NCBI GenBank assembly: GCA_963969345.1
Contig: OZ017770.1
Span: 5,899,246 to 5,963,245, forward strand
Origin: Turbatrix aceti
Lineage: Eukaryota; Nematoda; Chromadorea; Rhabditida; Panagrolaimidae
Direction of reading: 5' to 3'
DNA: 64,000 nucleotides
Part shown: piece after piece, positions 46,027 through 59,152 of the stretch
Layout of the letters: each line of letters opens with the position of its first letter
Position numbering within the stretch: position 1 is the stretch's first letter
Notes under the pieces: generated by a model
What the model was told of the DNA's origin: nothing
The model's database searches: none
The model's input: the letters and a program-made list of their open reading frames with translations, nothing else
Program-made: the position numbers and the translations under genes

Positions 46027-49000
46027 ATGCTTTTATCACTACTGCTGAGTATATTTTATTTTGCGGTCACCTGTACAGTATGCGTGAAGTTTGAACCATT
46101 TGTTCCGACCGAGAGCTATAAATGCGGTGTTTTTCTTCACAACTCCGTTGTGGATGCTGCTTCCAGTAACTACTATAACTGGATTAATTATTTTATTCGT
46201 ATCCTTTCAAAACCCTTTCCTCATCAAGGTAAGTATTTAATTTTTTTTACCGAAAACTATTTTCACCCCCTTTCAGATCTCCTCAATCAACAAGCCCTTT
46301 CCGGTGATCAACAAGCTTGGCTAGACTCTTTTACCTATAAATATCCCATAGTGAGTTCATTTTTTTTTCACACATGCACGCAGAACAGAATCAATTCGCA
46401 ACAATTATTTTTTAGTGGCTGCAACACGAACAATGGTGGATAGTTCTCTCATTATCGTGTATCATTGTCAGTTTTGTTTTCACACTTGGCTATGTCCTGT
46501 ATCGGTGCTGTGTTAGATGTTGTCGTCGGAGCAAAAAGCCGCAGACCACGGACCAAGAGTACGACGGCTGCAAGCGGATTTTGTTTGATTTTGTCATCGG
46601 TGTGCTCATTATAATTAACATGTGAGGAAGCTTTGCTCTTTGTACTTTTCCGACTAAATTATATTTGATTTTAAGATTTTCGGCCACAGCCTTGCTAATC
46701 AGCACACAATACAACGAAATTGGCATTGAACAGCTTCCTACACGCATCAATAACTGCATCGATGATCTGAATGTGTACAAAAGAGATACCGATTTGGTTT
46801 GTTTTTGCTTCTGGTCAAATTATGGGAAAACGCGCTATTGTTTCAGCGAATTCGCAAATTACTCATCGATGATGTCCAGCGGCTGAATGAATCGTTAACC
46901 GCGAACATAAAAAACGCGGGTAGTCTTGTTGTCACAAAAATCAAAACCAGTTCAGGTGCAAACGCGATCGAAGGTCTGCTACAGAAATATACAAGTCAGT
47001 TTCTCAGGAGTTTTATCTCAATTAATAATGCCAAAAAAAATTCAGAAGCAAAACTCGCTCGTGACAAGCTTGCGAAAATTCGTTTGGAAATTGAATCAGC
47101 CAAAGAACAGGTTGCTCGATATCCTTCTGAACTCACCCGTCTCAAGAATACAGTGATTCCCGACATTGAATCCTGCATTGAAAATAACATTGATCCGCAA
47201 AAAACTTTTTGCTTGAAGACGCTTGAACTCTTCAACACAATCAATGCCAGCCCGGTTGACTTGGACTTTGTACGCAAAAAATCTGGTCCTTTTATTTTTT
47301 TTTGATTTTATGCTTATTTTTTTCAGGACTTGATCACGAAGGAAAACGAGGATGCGCTTGAAAATATCATGGCAATGGATCTGGTTAACACCTTTGAATT
47401 CGCTGAGCAAGCATTCCGGTACTTAGAGAATGAAATTTCCCAGAAAATTGAAGAAAAAGCAGCGATATCGCTCGACGCGGTCAAGCAGATCGGGGACAAG
47501 CTATTCAGCGTGGCTGCTGATATATCCACTCAAATTCGACAGGTGAACTTTGAAGGACTGTATGACCCGATTAGCCGATTTCAAGGCGAGCAGAGCGTGT
47601 ACCAGAAGTATGCGAGATACAGCTGGTACGCTACCTTGATTTTTGCCGGGGTCTTTATTTTCATCGCTTTTACCTTTCTCATCGGGCTTTTCTTCGGGTG
47701 TTGTGGCAGAAGACCGTCATACTACAACGATGATTGTTGTGTCAGATCCAATGGTGGAAGATTTTTCGAATTCAGCATTTGGATGTGCCTTACGTTCCTG
47801 ACTTTGATGGCTATTCTGACGGGAGCACTCATGCTCATCGGCGCCAATTTGACAAATGTTGTTTGCCTTCCGCTTGAAGATCCTCTGGCCAGGCAGGATA
47901 TGCTATCTGTTAGTTTTATTTTTTTATCAAAACATTTGCATTTATCAATTTTGTTTTCAGCTTGCGGAGCGTTTTATCGATGCTCACCGCTTGAACTTCC
48001 GGCAGGGAGATGTTGACATTTTCAACGATAATCGAACTCTGACGGATATTATCCGGGGCTGCAATCGCAACGATACCTTCTACCACATGCTTGGAATCGA
48101 CAACAAGTACAAGCTGAGTAAACTCAAGGAAGTTTACAAGGATCAGTTCAATGCCGCCGTTGATGAACTTCGTGACCTTATTAAAGTTATCACACCCGAA
48201 GAACAAAAGTTTCAACTGGACATTGACTTCCGCTCGCTTTCGAGCATGCCTACAGTCAATGTTAGCAGCATCAACCCCCGCATTCTGCAGCAACTGCAGT
48301 CACAAATCAATACAATTGACCTCGCTCCGAAGCTCAACGGCTACAACGAACAAACCCGGAACAGCGCTCTCCCTGTCCAGGTCACTCGAGCGTTAGACAA
48401 CCTCAACGAGTTTCAACTGCAAACAACGCAGCCAATGAGCCACGCGCTCGAGGAAATACTGCAGGATCTTATTCAGCTGAACGACTATTTTAGTTTCGGC
48501 TCATTTGACCCTTCGTCGGTTGTTCCAACTCTGCAACATGCACGCGCGTTGCTCGAGGTCGATTTCAAAGGACAGATGGAAACTGCGGCTTCGGACGTCG
48601 TCAAAGCCCTTGCCAGCGAGCTGGAAGACTACATCGAGCACGTAGAAAGGTCTGTCAGCAACGATGTGACCAGCTGTGCTCCGTTGATCGAAATCGGCCG
48701 GTCATCCAGAGCGGCTCTGTGCTCCCACACGATCTACCCGCTGAACGGCGTCTGGATGTCCATGCTCATTTGCATAGTTCTCATGATTCCACTGATTCTG
48801 CTCAGCACCACACTCACGCAGTTGTACAACCAGATGCACGCGTACCCCAAATAGTTAGTGTTTACCTGTTGTCCTTTAAGTGGGGTATCTACCTTTGTTC
48901 TCTTTGCAGCACTGTTCACGAACCCTCGACCGACAACCTATGCAGCTTAGCCACAGACACATACGGTGCTACGCGACTTAAGCAATCGTAAGCAAATTTT

Positions 49001-49122
49001 ATAATACTAATTAAGTTTACACATCTGCATCATGTCTGTTTAGGCCTTACGCCATGACATACAACTACCAGAATTCCTACGCTCCACCTTACCTAGGTGT
49101 GCATCAGAGAAATTATATTTGA
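46027..49122 (+). CDS. prominin-family five-span membrane glycoprotein
   Basis: Nine exons (46027-46228, 46277-46350, 46416-46621, 46676-46796, 46847-47269, 47327-47908, 47961-48853, 48910-48987, 49044-49122) give 885 residues, as in prominins (about 850-870). Order: signal peptide; TM1 (about 99-122) followed by a Cys-rich cytosolic turn (RCCVRCC); TM2 (about 148-170); a large helical extracellular loop; TM3 (about 443-465) with FFGCCGRR; TM4 (about 485-513); a second large loop; TM5 (about 805-828); and a Tyr-rich cytosolic tail. Prominins sit in plasma-membrane protrusions and photoreceptor discs and bind cholesterol. A simple reading ends at 48854, but splicing two further small exons in phase adds a tail ending HQRNYI. 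Confidence 0.9.
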
Positions 49123-49164
49123 CAAAAAGGACAAACGTTATACGACCATGCCTGCAAAAATGAA

Positions 49165-49170
49165 AATAAA
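49165..49170 (+). terminator. poly(A) signal AATAAA, prominin gene
   Basis: AATAAA lies 43 bases after the stop codon of the nine-exon model, supporting the two extra C-terminal exons. Confidence 0.6.
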
Positions 49171-49231
49171 CGTGTTTTTATTTGATTAACTCGAAACAGA
49201 GAGATGCCAATGCCACATAATGAAAACACAG

Positions 49232-50621
49232 TCAACATATACCAACGTTGCTCACTCTACGTATGTTATTATGTTCGAAAATAACCTGCAACCCGTCATG
49301 TCGAATGCAATTGCTTGTTTCTCCGGCATCGTCAGAGGCAGCGGGGTCGTCGTGATTTAGGAGCAACACAGATATCCACGGCGGATTGTCTATACGGTCG
49401 CTCTTAGAAGCCGTCGCATTGGTCTTTTTGTGTTTCTAAAAATAGACACGAATCTGTCAGGTGTGGGAAGAAAAGGTTAAAAAAAACCTTAATATTGTCC
49501 CAACAAAGTAGTTGGTGCCGAATATCTTTGTTTGACCAAACATGAGCAGGACATCTGAGAGCATTCCCAATAACCGTCAGAGCGGAAGCAATATCCGCGC
49601 CCAGTCTGTAGTGGTAGGGGTAATTGCGTTGGAGGAGTCCTAAAAAAACATGGAACAAAAATGAGAAAGCTGTGAGCATTGCCTCACCTGGATGGATATA
49701 CTCCACAAGGGAAATCAAGAGATTAAGAATGTTCGAAATCAAATATATGGAAATAATGACTATAAGAGTGTTTGTAGCTGCTCGTAAAGTTCGTTTTCGA
49801 ATTTTCATTACGTCATGGCCCATTGTCAATTCGGTTATGAGAGAACGAAGTTGTTGTACGTTCTGTTGACGCAACATGAGTACGATACCGCCGTTTAAAA
49901 AAATTAGCGTAACGAACGGTATCATAATCGTAAGCATGTTCAGAAATCCAATTAACCATGACCGGGAACTGTGTTGTCCGACGACGTAGCGGTGGAAGGG
50001 ATATTTGCATTCCGTGCGTACGATGACGATAACTTGCTGGAATCAAAGGGCATATTAACAGCAAAAAAAATTTATGGGCCTTACCATTGCGGTGAATAGC
50101 TTTATGAATATGGCTAATCCAACGAGTGATATGAGTATTATCCATCTTGATCTATACTCAAAACCAGTAAATGTCCAGTGCTTTGTCATGAGATATCGCT
50201 CAAAGCTGGCAACAATGAGAGAAAAAACGGACGCCATTTTGAAGATTTGACCCGAAGAATACAACATGTGTGCAAAATGAGTCCAGACAGTATAAATGCC
50301 AGGCCATTCGAAATACTCGGACATCATTGGAATTGCCTAAAAAACGCGACTTCCTTTTTTGAGTTAATGAGACAGAACCACATGTTAAAATAATCTCACC
50401 AAAAGAAAAATGTATGACAAATCGAGGAGGGTATCAAATGTAGCGACAAATCCAAGGAAGAAGTACGGCGAATGTCGATAGTTGCTTTTGGTTACAAATA
50501 ATTTTGCCAGCAAAGCGTTTGCAATCACTCCAAACAAAGCTGCCGTCCCGCCACAGACAGCTACGATTAGAAAGCGTGACAGATGCAGCGATTGGTGATT
50601 GGAGCTTTCGTCGCATTGCAT
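49232..50621 (-). CDS. rhodopsin-family peptide GPCR, FMRFamide-receptor-like
   Basis: Five exons (50621-50400, 50336-50085, 50036-49688, 49639-49488, 49435-49232) give 392 residues with seven hydrophobic segments. TM3 ends with ASFERY (ERY instead of DRY), preceded by SSGQIFKMASVFSLIVASFERY-type text as in FMRFamide/myosuppressin-type receptors. TM5 contains FLNMLTIMIPFVTLIFLNGG, then a basic third loop (MKIRKRTLRAATN) and TM6. TM7 lies within the fourth exon (GADIASALTVIGNALRCP), where NPxxY is not clear. The tail is acidic and Ser-rich. The ligand is not predictable. An acceptor (CTTTTAG) begins the first exon at 50639. It is convergent with prominin. Confidence 0.82.
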
Positions 50622-52516
50622 TTCCTGTAGCGTTCTAGGCTAAAAGTTAGAGTGTGCCTAGGACTGGTAATAAAGCAACAGTGATAGCTGCCATTTGTTT
50701 TTTTTTCGGTGGCACTAACGGCGATCGTTAAAACAATAAAAAAAAACTGTCCTTTAAAAAAAGAGTAACAGAATTCGTGAAATAAAAAAATGATATGTCA
50801 AGTGTCACTACAGCATATTTGCTTGCCAACTACTGACTACAGGGGGGGAGGTGTTTACATCACGGGGCCGTTTTTGCATCGTGTTCTTTCTACATTGTCA
50901 GTGTTAGGACCTCTATAAGCCTCTGTAACAAGCTAACACTAATTTGAAACTTCAAATAAATACGATTTTTTAATGTCAGTACGAAATATTTGTAACAGCG
51001 AAAAAAAATAATTCGGACAAGCAGAAATATTTATGTTTGTGGTGGCAAAAAAAGTACACCCGCAACCTACGATGTTCATAATGCAGAAATGAGAGGTAAA
51101 AATGTAAAATAACACACATTAGTAAAAACATGCCAACAAAAATTTAACATTATACCTATAGATACTGCATGAGTCCTCCCAGGGGTCTTGGCGACAGGTA
51201 ACGGAAAGTTACGCCGGGAGCTTATGCAAGTGTGGCACTATTCAAAAGACAACAAAATAATGTCAAGCAAATACAACTCGAAATTGAACCTTTCGGGGAC
51301 ACGAATAATCCTAAGACTAGGATGTAGACATGAGTTCTGACACTACTTAGAATTACAAAAAAGAGTTTGAAAGCATCGACGATTTACCCCGGAAAACCAC
51401 CCCCACTTAGGCCTTCCTCCTAGTTCTCACAGGGGAAATACGTGTCTACTACAAAGACTCAAATCGGTTAGCACCGCTTACCTGTCATGTAATGTACATC
51501 AAACAGAATAAAAATAGGAAAAAACGCTTCCATTAAATGAGTTAAAGTAAGATAGTTTTTTAAAATGACTGCTCGACAACATAACCAATGGCACACTAAC
51601 TGTCTAAAAAGCAAAAAAGAAGATGCTGGAGAAGAAGAGCTCAAGCAAAGCGTGCTTTTTGTTTCGGTTTTAAGTCCTTCCGGTAAAGGGGTCCTTGTAC
51701 ATATGTACTGAATACTGAACGCAGTAAAAAAAAATCTATCTACAACAAAACAAACTTTCAGTTGTCTTTATCATCAGAACTCATTGAAACAATCAATTAT
51801 TACAAACGCGATGCTTGAATGCAAATTTTGGAAAAAAACAGCTTGAGTGGTGTATGCATGGTTTATTTGTTTTTATATTTGTCATATACTAATCCTTTGT
51901 TTTTATGAGCAAGGGCCCACTTGTCACAATTGTTTTAGGCTGGGAAAAAGCACGCTTTTAATTTTCAGACAAACATAAAATTCTGGACTTTGAAGGCTAA
52001 TAAACTATATTTTACCACCCCTTTCACGCCACGGCCATAAATAAAATTCATTTTCTATCTTAAAAAAAAATAAAGAGAAAACAACCGGCACTACAATCCC
52101 TCCAAACCTGCGTGAAAAAAAGTAACGGCATTAACACTCAGTATCTTTTTATTAATTCAAAATATTTTGCTTTGCCGTAACGTGTCATGAACAGACACGA
52201 CACTCCTTGCATTTCTGCTTTTGTTTCTATTCAATTGATCAAACCATTTTTTAACGACAGGTTTCGAACATGCTTCAAAACAATGCCACACACAACAAAA
52301 AGCTTAATTTATTCAAGCATATCACTGTATGCACTATGTTTTTTTTTTTACTTTTCGGCAGCTAGGATAACGGTGTTCACAATGAAAAAAATCCAAAAAC
52401 AACATTGCATGTATATATCTGTCAATTTTGAAGTAGTTTGTAGTCACGAGGCTCTGGTATTTTTTCACATCTTGTCACATTCCCTAAAACAACGAAACGA
52501 TCATTGCCAGATCAAT
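50622..52516. other. gene-poor region
   Basis: About 1.9 kb of AT-rich DNA between two minus-strand genes. No supported coding region or RNA gene. The plus frame at 52187-52606 (139 codons) overlaps the last RASGEF1 exon antisense and has no motif. Confidence 0.5.
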
Positions 52517-54264
52517 TCAAGTTTTTTTGAACCCGTACCGAATTCGTTTGTACTCCTCTTTGTCGGCGAGCAAATCTGGCATTTCATAGTCATACGACAG
52601 TCTTGACATGTCTGAAAAGCGGTTGAAAATCATTTTTAGTGGTTTACGATCCCGGCTTACTAATCTGTGAATAGTTGGGTGCAAGCAATAAGTACTGCAG
52701 GATGTGAGAATCCTTTTTGAATGGACATACACGACTTTTCCACGTCAATACGTTTCTCATGTGCTCAGCAAATTGACGGAACATCTAAAAATGCCAAGTA
52801 AATTTTCTCATTGGTCGCGTAATTTTCGACCGGCTTACAGAGTAATCGAGGTGACCGTTGCTAAGTGGTGTGACACAACGTTGATAAATTAAAAACAAAT
52901 CCTTCATTAACAAGCCAAAGAAGGGTATAATTACGTGCTCGGCATCCTCATTAATACTTTTTACACGCCATACGGCAGCCTTCAGCGTAGCACGATAACT
53001 TACAAAATTACTTGAAGGATCCAACTGATGCTGGAGAATTTCCAACTTGCTTTTTTCCACTCTCGACCACTAAAAACAAAAATCGTAAATTATTAAAACC
53101 AGGAAGTAAACAAACCGTTTTTTTAAGACGTCGTATAGGTTGAAGGGACAGACCTGCCACGATAGCCATCATGGAATTGAAATTTCCGATATTTATGCAC
53201 TCTTTTGCGACATCGATGAAAAATTCTATGGTTTTGACACGATGTCGTTTTCGAGAATTCCGGAGAACTTCTGTTGCCACAAGATTTGTCAGCTGGTTGA
53301 ACCAGTCAATGTAGTACTTGACATTTGACTTCCTAGAAGCTGTATAGGTTGTGCCAAAATTTTCGACACCACCGGATTTCAGAATTGTAACGAGCTCGTC
53401 GACACCGATCATGGAAAACCTTTCCTGCAAAAAAAAAGTTGACAGATTGTCAACATCGCATGTTTGTCGAAACCCTTACAAGTTCTATATGGGAAAGTTG
53501 TTGTGCCACCGATGAAGCATCGGAACAAGCTGCTGCAAAGCCACACAGGTGTTCATCGGTCGCCGGGGGGTCTTCAACATTTTGATGCAGACTGTTTATT
53601 GCAACTTCGTAGCGCTCGAGTTTGTTTAGCGTCGCCTTCAAGGCAAACATTAACTGGTCACATTTGCGTTGAGCAGCCGAATCCGTGACGCAGAGGCCAA
53701 AGATTTCGAGCAATCGGTCACGCATTGCTGAATCGACAAAGTCGTAAGGAATGCTTGTGGTCCATTCCCGACAGAAAAACAGCATGTGTTCGAATAATCT
53801 GCTTCGAGACTCTTTTCGGAAATTTTCACTTTTTAGGTTTTGTTCAAACATGCAATGCTGAAAAGTACAAAGATACAAAAAATGCGTCAGTCAGCATTCT
53901 CGTTCTCGTGTTTCGCTTACTTGTAATACTTTTTGTAAGAGATCCCCAGGTGAGACAAAGGCGCGCAAGCTCAACAAAAGCGCAAACGCAGTCTCGCTAG
54001 ATGGACAATAATTGCACGTAGGTAACATCTGACAAAGGAGTGCGTCAGCTGCTCCGCTGACAATGACGCCGTCAGCATCGTAGATAATTTTCTTTAAAAA
54101 AAAAGAAACATTAATAAATCATCAAAGTGTCAAAATTGACAACATACCTCGGCCGCAGTTGATGGTCCTGGATTGTCAGAGGGTGAAAGAGGACAACCAT
54201 TCACGGTGACATGTTTAGGCTGCTCCTTCAGCTGGTCATCAAAAGATGAAACCGATGTAATCAT
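52517..54264 (-). CDS. RASGEF1-family Ras/Rap guanine nucleotide exchange factor
   Basis: Seven exons (54264-54148, 54091-53921, 53857-53480, 53424-53116, 53069-52839, 52784-52661, 52611-52517) give 474 residues, as in RASGEF1A-C. Residues 45-190 form the RasGEF N-terminal module (SGAADALLCQMLPTCNY, ..EWTTSIPYDF); the CDC25-type catalytic domain follows (QQLSHIEL, YIDWFNQLTNLVATEV, KTIEFFIDVAKECINIGNFNSMMAI, RLKKTWSRV, LDPSSNF, IPFFGLLMKDL, LSNGHLDY). RASGEF1 proteins activate Rap2 and some Ras proteins. The first exon opens at an acceptor (TTTTTCAG/ACGGAGGTTATG, 54273), so either the ATG at 54264 is used after a spliced leader or 5' UTR exon, or the upstream exon at 55742 supplies the start. 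Confidence 0.9.
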
Positions 54265-55664
54265 AACCTCCGTCTGAAAAAAAAGTACAATGTCGGTTAT
54301 TTCTAAAGACATAGACACACGACAAAGGGGAGACCACACAGAGCCGCTGCGCTTTTTTCTTTCCCCTCAAACAAGAGTTTATGCGGTTTGGCCAAGCAGA
54401 ATAAATAATTGACAAACCGATTGCGATATGAAACTATTCAAATAATTAGGCGCCAGAATTTTGATTGAATTCGTGAGAGTAAAATTATTTTTATTTTTTT
54501 CGCCCCTTAAAAAACGAAATTGAAAAAAATCAATTATTGCAAATCAAAACAAACAAAGGCAAAACGATGCTAGAAAAACAATGTGTGGCAAAAGAAAAAA
54601 CAAAAGACGTTTCCGAAATGAAGTAGTAGTCTTTTCATTGTTGTGCGCGCTTGCATGGGAATCTCAAAAGCCGGAGAATAAGGAGACACAGCTTGCTGCG
54701 CGGTAGGCTATTGACGCATTAATGTCACAGAAAAAGGCCAACTTTGGGCAATTTTGCTTTTTCTGTGCCTCAAGCAGTAGTTGGCCCCCTCCCCCCTTCC
54801 AAAAATAGGAAACAAAACGGACTACCACTACATGGCTTCCAATTAAAAACTTTATGGCACACCGCTCTCTGAGCCAGCCCGGTTGCCATGTCAAGACAGA
54901 CGGATACCATTACTGCCAGCTGTTTATTTTATCCGTCCCAGGAGCCCTACGGTTAAAAAAAAGGTTACGGTTTTGTGCAGTAATTAGCACCCAAAAAATG
55001 ACAAAATAAAATAACAATGGAAAAAGAAAACTTTTCGACGACGAACAAAACGGTTCATTAATGAGAGATGATGAAAGGTCCTGCCTGCACAATGCATTAG
55101 TAAGCACTAAGTCAAACAAAAAAGGACGTCAGGGGAAATGAAGTTCGATGTGACACGGTGAGAGTTTGCATATGCATAGTAAGTACTTCCCCAGCAGAAG
55201 CGAAAATTATTTGATCCGCGGGCTTTGACAGTTAGTAATCAACCAAACCCTCTAAGTTAGTATGTACGTGTTTAGGTTGAGGTGGTCAAAAAAAATGTTT
55301 TTAATTAGTCAAGAAAAAAAATAATGAATAATGCTTTGCAGTAATTTTAGAGGCATTCACATCACTTTTAATTACCATGGAGTATGAAATCAACAAAATT
55401 GTATTTAAAAAAAAGTAAGTGATTTACAAATTATGCAGTCGTTTCTACAAATGGAGCAGAAGAACCCCACTGCAAAGGAATGGCGAACAGCGATTGTGAA
55501 CGCAGATAAGTCAGCTACGATGGAGATAAATTTCTCAAACAAAAGAACAACACGCTGTTTCTGTAAATGAGAAAGTAAAACAAAACGCGCGCTCGGGAAA
55601 AAGCCCCGTAAGAGGGTGTCGGCATGCAGTAACGGAAAATAGGTATTCACTCACTCATACTTAC
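54265..55664. other. upstream region of RASGEF1, possible first intron
   Basis: Mostly AT-rich with no independent gene. If the exon at 55665-55742 belongs to RASGEF1, this is its 1.39-kb first intron. Confidence 0.4.
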
Positions 55665-55742
55665 ACATCGACCGCTGAACGATGGATCTAAGTTTTTTCG
55701 TCGACCTCGTAGAGTCTTTAGCTTCTTCCACAGAAAATTCAT
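55665..55742 (-). CDS. candidate first coding exon of RASGEF1
   Basis: ATG followed by 26 open codons (MNFLWKKLKTLRGRRKNLDP...) ends in a perfect donor, TGT/GTAAGTATGAG. Phase 0 matches the acceptor at 54273, giving a 503-residue protein with a basic N-terminus. No acceptor precedes this ATG, as expected of a first exon. Transcripts would decide. Confidence 0.45.
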
Positions 55743-56808
55743 GAATGAGGTAAAGTGGATTCGTAGCCGCTGGGCTGGTCTGTGTAGTGTGTGCGAAGAA
55801 CGGCAGCCAACAGCTTGAAGAAAAACTTGCTTATTGCTATGTGATCGTTTAATTTTGAAGGCAATAACGGCAGAAGTAGCACACGGAGGGGTTGTAAACC
55901 GGGGACAGAAGACACGCGCAAATGTTGCTAGTGCTGTCTCTCAGAAATGTCGACAGTGCGCTTTGACAAAAATGTGTTGACTGGTGCGAATCTGTCTTTT
56001 CACAACTCTACCACTTTTTGCCTTGCCAAGAACAACGACCTTCACATTTTTTTTCTCCTTTTTAGTCTACATTGATTCGCTTTTAGTAAAATTTTTAATT
56101 GCACAATAGAAAGTAAAAGCCCTATTAACACTTACAAATAAACTGTGCCTGAAAAAATGGGATAAACGCTTGTCCCAAGGAAGCATTAAAGCCAAAAAAT
56201 GTGCACCTATTGTCCAAAAAAAGGGACTGTGAAAGAGGGAAAAAAGTAGATGACAACGCTTCAAAGCTAAAACACGAATATCATTATCCTCGAAATGGCG
56301 GATGATAAAAAGAATACATTTCAAGACCAAGCAATAATAAATGGTTCTCAACACCGTGGCTGTAGCCAGCACGAACTGGGCCTTTTTATCGGGCGTACCG
56401 TTCTTTTACGATAATTTCCGACAGTGTTTGCCATCGGACATAAAACTATAGTAAACATCTTTCGCTCGTTTTTATTTTTATGATTTTTACAAATGATGCA
56501 CTTGTATAACTATAAATCCTGACGCGCCTTTGGGGAAGAGAGATGATTAAAATCACGCAAAAAAAATAAACAATTTAGCTGCAAATTTTTTTTATTAACT
56601 CGGACCTCTTGGTGCAATTAGCCCCGTTATGCACTTTTTCCCTGGAATGAGCTACTAGGAGCGTTGTTATAACAAAACCATTTTTGTTGTTAGGGGAAGC
56701 CGAGCATTCGCATCGTTCTCGTCTACACACTTGCTGCAGCTCCCAATATCAATAGGCTTCGTTGTTGTAGACCGAGAGCACGGGCACCTCTTTTTTTATC
56801 ACCCCGTC
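55743..56808. other. divergent intergenic region
   Basis: About 1.1 kb between the RASGEF1 5' end (minus) and the next plus gene. No supported gene; short chance frames only. Confidence 0.5.
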
Positions 56809-58273
56809 ATGCGAAAAGCATCGGTCACCGCGCAGCTCAGTCGAACCGCCCGCCGCTTCTCCACCGCAGTGGCCCCCCAGCTGACAAAGCTCGACTTCCT
56901 GCCTACACTTCAGGCAACTGATCAAGTCACGATTCAACTCAAAGATGTGACCCAGGTTTGATAACCAGTTTCGATGTTTTTGAAATAATGCTATCGGTGC
57001 TTGATAGACTCACATAGCGATGGAAAACTACATCCTGCACAACGCAACGAATTTTACCCCAATAGAATTTGAAGTAATTTCAAACACAAATCCACCAGTA
57101 TGCTACCTGCAAATTCAGCTTACAGCAGAAGAAATTCTCATTTCGGAAGGACCAAAACGTGTCATGTCAATTGTCTTTGCCGAAGTTGAGGGATCAGTGC
57201 TTGCGAGAATGAGGCATCCAGTTTCGGGTTGGTTTGTTTGAGTCATTTCTGTTCCCATTGACACGCAGTTGTCTTTTCATTCTGTTCCCACCAAAAAAAA
57301 CTAAACGTAGATATTTTACAAGACAAGGGCAGAAAAGATGTTTACAGAAGAAGAAAAAAAAGTGCACAATCGTTAAGTTTAAAATTCAAAATTATGCCCC
57401 AAGATTGTCTGCACATAAAAAACGACTCAGTTCTCGTTTCCAAAGTGAATTCATAAACAACAACATAAAAAATTACAAGACGAATGCAGGCAGGGCCCGA
57501 AATTGCCTGTCTGTTCAAAAAAAATCAACCACGCCAAATAACTAAAAAATACGCGCGAGCGAGTCATTTCGGTCGTCTTTGATGGTCACTAATGAAAACA
57601 AAAGCACTTTTATGCAAACTTGTTTAAAAACTTTTATCACTTTTATGAAGTCCGTTTTAAAAGCATTTTACCGCAAATTTTTATTTTAATGTAAATTTCC
57701 AAACCTACTTTTTCGATAATTTTAGGTATGAAAATGTTCGAGTTCGCAGATCTGACACACACCGGTAACTACAACGTAATGTCTTCGTTAGACGACTCAA
57801 CTCGATTTACTGTAAACCCGTATTCAAATATCCTTCGACAACTCTTTGGCAGCTGTGGATGCGCTTTCACGGATTCATGGTGGTCCGTTTTCAAGGAAGG
57901 CGTTGTCATAGGAAATGTGAGATCCATGGGAAACTCAAACAGATTACACTCATTAATTGTTTTGTTTTTCAAAAATTCCAAGACAAAAGTTTTGGCAAGA
58001 CGCCAATTTCAAAACATTTTCGCACAACTTTTTTATCGCAAAAGGAAAAATTATACTTTTTTTTGGGGAATTTGCATTTTTAATAATTTTCAGATCGATC
58101 CCAAGACATGGTTCTGGAGAGAAAACACCGTGGCCATAAGCTGGAAAGAAGATGTGGACAATGAGAATCGGCAACTGCTCATAGGCTTCGCCGTTGCCAT
58201 GCTGATCAAGAACGGTTACCCCCGAATATACCAGATTATTAAAAGTCATCGATCGAAGCGCACAACTAACTGA
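56809..58273 (+). CDS. unknown protein, possible tubby/scramblase-like fold, mitochondrial N-terminus
   Basis: Four exons (56809-56955, 57008-57227, 57726-57916, 58094-58273) give 245 residues. The N-terminus (MRKASVTAQLSRTARRFSTAV) is basic with Ser/Thr and an RRFS step, typical of a mitochondrial presequence. The body has alternating beta-strand text (KRVMSIVFAEVEGSVLARM, GVVIGNIDPKTWFWRENT) and ends in a hydrophobic helix (LLIGFAVAMLI) and a basic tail. The layout (beta barrel, then one hydrophobic helix) recalls scramblase/LURP-one proteins, but no diagnostic motif is clear. The second acceptor (TTGATAG/ACTCAC) was chosen because it keeps phase; a nearer AG (57018) does not. Intron 2 is 498 bases. 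Confidence 0.6.
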
Positions 58274-58299
58274 GGCTACGCTCTATAAATTTTGGGGAT

Positions 58300-58305
58300 A
58301 ATAAA
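58300..58305 (+). terminator. poly(A) signal AATAAA
   Basis: AATAAA lies 27 bases after the stop of the gene at 56809-58273. Confidence 0.55.
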
Positions 58306-58408
58306 AACACGCGCGCCAACACAGCAATTGAAGTGTACCTTTTATGTAACTTAAATAAATACCAACAGTTAATACATAAACCGTTTACCAGAGATATGCA
58401 GTGATCGT

Positions 58409-58719
58409 TCAGGGATTCACAAGTTGCGGAGCATCGCCCCACTGCTCATGGATCCACATAATCGTGCGGACAGGGATTTGAGGACCGATAAGCGGGTTCA
58501 ACTGGTGGAGAAAGACGACGATCCAAAATAGATGACAGCACACAGCGGTCAGCACAATCATGGTCTGGATGATGCCTGAAGCAGCCAAAAGGTGGATGCG
58601 TATTTAAAAAAAAATTGAGTCTTACCTTTGTTCGGTCCATGCGGCACGAAGAGCGGCATGCCGGCGCCAATGAGAAGCCAGAAGGCTGTAACGGCCACAA
58701 GCGGAATCCAGACAGACAT
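58409..58719 (-). CDS. ATP6V0E: V-type ATPase V0 subunit e
   Basis: Two exons (58719-58626 and 58575-58409) give 86 residues; the animal family is about 80. Two transmembrane helices: VWIPLVAVTAFWLLIGAGMPLFVP and TMIVLTAVCCHLFWIVVFLHQL. The signature P-x-GPN(K/R)G (FVPHGPNKG) and the segment QLNPLIGPQI are diagnostic. Subunit e sits at the periphery of the V0 membrane ring of the proton pump and is needed for assembly. The exon starts at a TTTCAG acceptor 5 bases before the ATG (58724). It is head-to-head with RNASEK. Confidence 0.93.
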
Positions 58720-59152
58720 CTGGCCTGAAACAAATAAATCGATTGTAAAAATAATACGAGTTGGACGATACGAATACTGATTCGACAAAAAATCACTCCG
58801 AAAAAACCGAAGATCAAAGTGGACAAAATGCTATAAAAAACGACGCGCTAAACTGATCCCCCGCAAAATAAACTGGTGCATCAATTTTTTTCCTGTTCAT
58901 ATGTTGAGAATTCACAGGCAAACAAAAAAGAAGCAACAGAATGATAAGCACGTTTGAAAACGTATTTTTGAAGTCAACGCAGTCCACGCTTCCTCACGCT
59001 TATTTTTTTCGCTTCAAGACGCTTCTCCTTTCCATTTTGAGCTTGACTGCTTTATCGGTTTGCCAACAATTCATCGTGCTTTTTTATTATCCGTTTTCTT
59101 CAGCTAAGATCTCAGGTGTTTAGGGTGCAAGAAGAAGTTGCGTTGATTCAGA
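58720..59152. promoter_or_regulatory. shared divergent promoter region, V-ATPase e / RNASEK
   Basis: About 430 bases separate the two start codons. Acceptor sites on both sides (58724 minus; TGTTTAG at about 59117-59123 plus) shorten the true promoter interval. The plus frame at 58941-59123 is not supported as a gene. Confidence 0.5.

Noticed and set aside
52187..52606. 139-codon plus-strand frame
   Set aside because: Overlaps the last RASGEF1 exon on the opposite strand, no motif, no splice sites.
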